A program made the translations under genes and the position numbers. Below, one piece after another: positions 62,643 to 64,000 of a DNA stretch of 64,000 nucleotides. The notes below the pieces were generated by a model. That model saw nothing but the letters and a program-made list of their open reading frames with translations. It did not search any database and had not been told where the DNA came from. The DNA is taken from contig NZ_LZSV01000001.1 in NCBI RefSeq assembly GCF_001665605.1, forward strand, positions 1-64,000. Direction: 5' to 3'. The DNA comes from Mycobacterium sp. 852014-50255_SCH5639931. Lineage in GTDB: Bacteria; Actinomycetota; Actinomycetes; Mycobacteriales; Mycobacteriaceae. Numbering within the stretch: position 1 is the stretch's first letter; every line of letters begins with the position of its first letter.

Positions 62643-63422
62643 ATGAGCAGCCAGACGAGCACGTCTGCCAATTCGGAGCGCTCGGATCGCAAATCCGAGG
62701 CCGTCACCCCAGGCAACACCGTCGAACAGCTTGTCGAGGGTGCGGCCCAGGCGCTGAGCAAGCCCCGCATGCGCGGCTGGATCCACTTCTTCTCCGCGTG
62801 GCTGGCGTTCATCACCGGCGCCACGCTGGTGTCGGTGTCGTGGGCCGCCTCCTCGCCGCGCGCCGGTCATTCGACGCTGATCTACGCGGCGGCGACGGTG
62901 GCGATGTTCGCCGTCAGCGCCACCTATCACCGGGTGCAGTGGACGTCCGATGCGGCCCGGAACCTCATGAAGCGGCTGGACCATTCGATGATCTTCGTGT
63001 TCATCGCCGGGAGCTACACGCCATTCGCGCGCCTGGCCATGCCGCAGCAGACCGGCGTGGAGGTGCTGTGGATCGTGTGGGGCGGCGCGGTGGCGGGCAT
63101 CCTGCTGAAGGTGTGCTGGCCGACGGCGCCGCGGTGGCTGGGTGTGCCGCTGTACCTGATGCTGGGCTGGGTGGCCGTGTGGTACTGCCCGACGATTCTG
63201 CACAAGGCGGGCGTGGCGGCGATGGTGCTGCTGGCCGTCGGCGGGGTGTTCTACAGCGTCGGTGGCATCTTCTACGGGCTACGGTGGCCCGACCCGTGGC
63301 CCAGGACGTTCGGGTATCACGAGTTCTTCCACGCCTTCACCGCGATCGCGGCCATCCTGCACTACATCGCCATGTGGTTCGCGGTGTTCTACGTCGGCGA
63401 CCACGCGTGGCTGGTGCGCTGA
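62643..63422 (+). CDS. Hemolysin III / PAQR family membrane protein
   Basis: 259 aa, seven membrane helices after a 45-residue soluble N-terminus. The three PAQR zinc-site motifs are complete: SATYHRV (Ser-x3-His), [17 protein letters not shown] (Asp and Ser) and [13 protein letters not shown] (His-x3-His). Family members are putative zinc-dependent lipid hydrolases; haemolytic action is not expected by default. The ATG at 62643 follows GAGGGCACAGGAGAC (AGGAG 3-7 nt upstream). Equivalent to Rv1085c. Convergent with the ketosteroid-isomerase-like gene, only 4 nt apart. Confidence 0.91.
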   Translation: MSSQTSTSANSERSDRKSEAVTPGNTVEQLVEGAAQALSKPRMRGWIHFFSAWLAFITGATLVSVSWAASSPRAGHSTLIYAAATVAMFAVSATYHRVQWTSDAARNLMKRLDHSMIFVFIAGSYTPFARLAMPQQTGVEVLWIVWGGAVAGILLKVCWPTAPRWLGVPLYLMLGWVAVWYCPTILHKAGVAAMVLLAVGGVFYSVGGIFYGLRWPDPWPRTFGYHEFFHAFTAIAAILHYIAMWFAVFYVGDHAWLVR

Positions 63423-63426
63423 GCGT

Positions 63427-63798
63427 CTACAGCTGCGTGACGTCGGCGGGCGACCAGTACGCCTTCATGTGAGCGACCTTGCCGTCCTCGTCGAACGCCA
63501 TCACGTCGATCGGCTCGATCACCATCCGGTGCTCCCCGGCGGTGATCGTGAGCCGGAAATGGAAGGCGGCCTCGTTGCCGGCGACCCGCAGCGTCACCAG
63601 CTCGCATTCGCGCTGCACATTGTCGACCGCCGAATAGAAGCCGTGGATCGCCTGGCGGCCGATGTGCACCTCGCCGCCGACGGGATCCTCGACGGTGGCG
63701 TCATCGGCGTACAGCTCGACCAACTCGTCCGCGCCGCCCTTGGCGACCAGTTCGATGTAGCGGTTGACCGTGTCGGTGATGTGTTGGGCGCTCGGCAT
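63427..63798 (-). CDS. Ketosteroid delta-5-isomerase-like protein (SnoaL/NTF2 fold)
   Basis: 123 aa. Aligns by eye with bacterial 3-oxo-delta-5-steroid isomerase over its full length and keeps all three catalytic positions at nearly the same numbers. These are Tyr14 (VNRYIEL), Asp38 (YADDATVEDPVG, the proton-shuttling Asp in an EDPVG context) and Asp98 (IEPIDVMAFDEDGKVAHM). It should therefore be able to shift a steroid 5,6 double bond, though many NTF2-fold relatives use other substrates. ATG 63798. With the 3-beta-HSD 18 kb away it adds to the sterol theme, though not in the same operon. Confidence 0.85.
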   Translation of the reverse strand: MPSAQHITDTVNRYIELVAKGGADELVELYADDATVEDPVGGEVHIGRQAIHGFYSAVDNVQRECELVTLRVAGNEAAFHFRLTITAGEHRMVIEPIDVMAFDEDGKVAHMKAYWSPADVTQL

Positions 63799-63809
63799 GA
63801 AACGTCACG

Positions 63810-64000
63810 CTACCGTGGCGCGTCGAGCGCCCTCGCGAGGTCTTCGGACGTGGTGACCGGCAAGTCGCACACCCGGCCGCGGCACACGTAGGCGGCGTCG
63901 GCGCCGGCCACCCGGTCGCGGCCGGTCAGCAGCGCCGACGAGTCCTTTTCGCCGCCCACGACGATCGCCCCGCCCGGTGCCAGCCGCCGCGCATCGGCCA
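63810..64000 (-). CDS. C-terminus of a thioredoxin-domain (YyaL/DUF255-like) protein, partial
   Basis: Only the last 62 or so codons lie in the window; the gene continues beyond base 64000. The readable part, GGAIVVGGEKDSSALLTGRD, then GADAAYVCRGRVCDLPVT and EDLARALDAPR before a TAG at 63810-63812, matches the end of the large thioredoxin-domain/glycosidase-fold proteins such as M. tuberculosis Rv1084 (about 670 aa). The CRGxxC pair is characteristic of that tail. Function poorly known. Confidence 0.8.
   Translation of the reverse strand, partial: ADARRLAPGGAIVVGGEKDSSALLTGRDRVAGADAAYVCRGRVCDLPVTTSEDLARALDAPR

Overview
The window is high-G+C actinobacterial DNA that reads as a Mycobacterium chromosome, most likely a slow-growing non-tuberculous species. 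The grounds are a mce operon, FadE-type acyl-CoA dehydrogenases, a cobalamin riboswitch ahead of metE, DesA2, PhoH2 and short-chain Z-prenyl synthase. From about 14.7 kb to the end, the gene order follows (from memory) M. tuberculosis Rv1133c down to Rv1084, with local gains and losses. No rRNA, tRNA, CRISPR array, insertion sequence or integrase was seen.

Layout. 0-4.3 kb: the last three genes (D, E, F) of a mce lipid-import operon. 4.6-13.6 kb: a catabolic cluster with an aldehyde dehydrogenase, a decayed cytochrome P450 fused to the remnant of a VWA-type gene, two short-chain dehydrogenases, a pair of acyl-CoA dehydrogenases and an unusual tandem TetR regulator. Three promoters plus the DNA ahead of the regulator share a motif that may be its operator. 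13.7-20.6 kb: a small Rossmann protein, B12 riboswitch and metE, a DUF3556 membrane protein under a perfect KstR-like palindrome, and prpD without prpC. 20.7-34.3 kb: amine oxidase, DoxX, a PEP/pyruvate-domain-less pyruvate phosphate dikinase, epoxide hydrolase, bpoB-like hydrolase, zwf-gnd, a class III cyclase and a permuted NlpC/P60 protein.

34.4-38.7 kb looks like a variable island beside ychF: NlpC/P60 peptidase, coiled-coil protein, DUF998 protein, VOC protein, a small secreted protein and a lower-G+C FkbM methyltransferase. The FkbM gene is bracketed by a direct repeat of the ychF 3' end, which suggests insertion there. 38.7-64 kb is mostly housekeeping: ychF, ispH, xseAB, 3-beta-HSD with a KstR-like site, an intact carboxylesterase, glpX-fum, a HAMP cyclase with a polysaccharide deacetylase, phoH2, desA2, glyA, coaA, Z-FPP synthase, a PAQR/hemolysin III protein, a ketosteroid-isomerase-like protein and the end of a thioredoxin-domain protein.

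Working together: glpX, fum, zwf and gnd serve central carbon metabolism; metE and glyA serve one-carbon metabolism. The mce genes, acyl-CoA dehydrogenases, dehydrogenases, 3-beta-HSD and the two KstR-like sites point to lipid or steroid import and breakdown. Names and family assignments come from recognition of the sequence and from memory; no database search was run.
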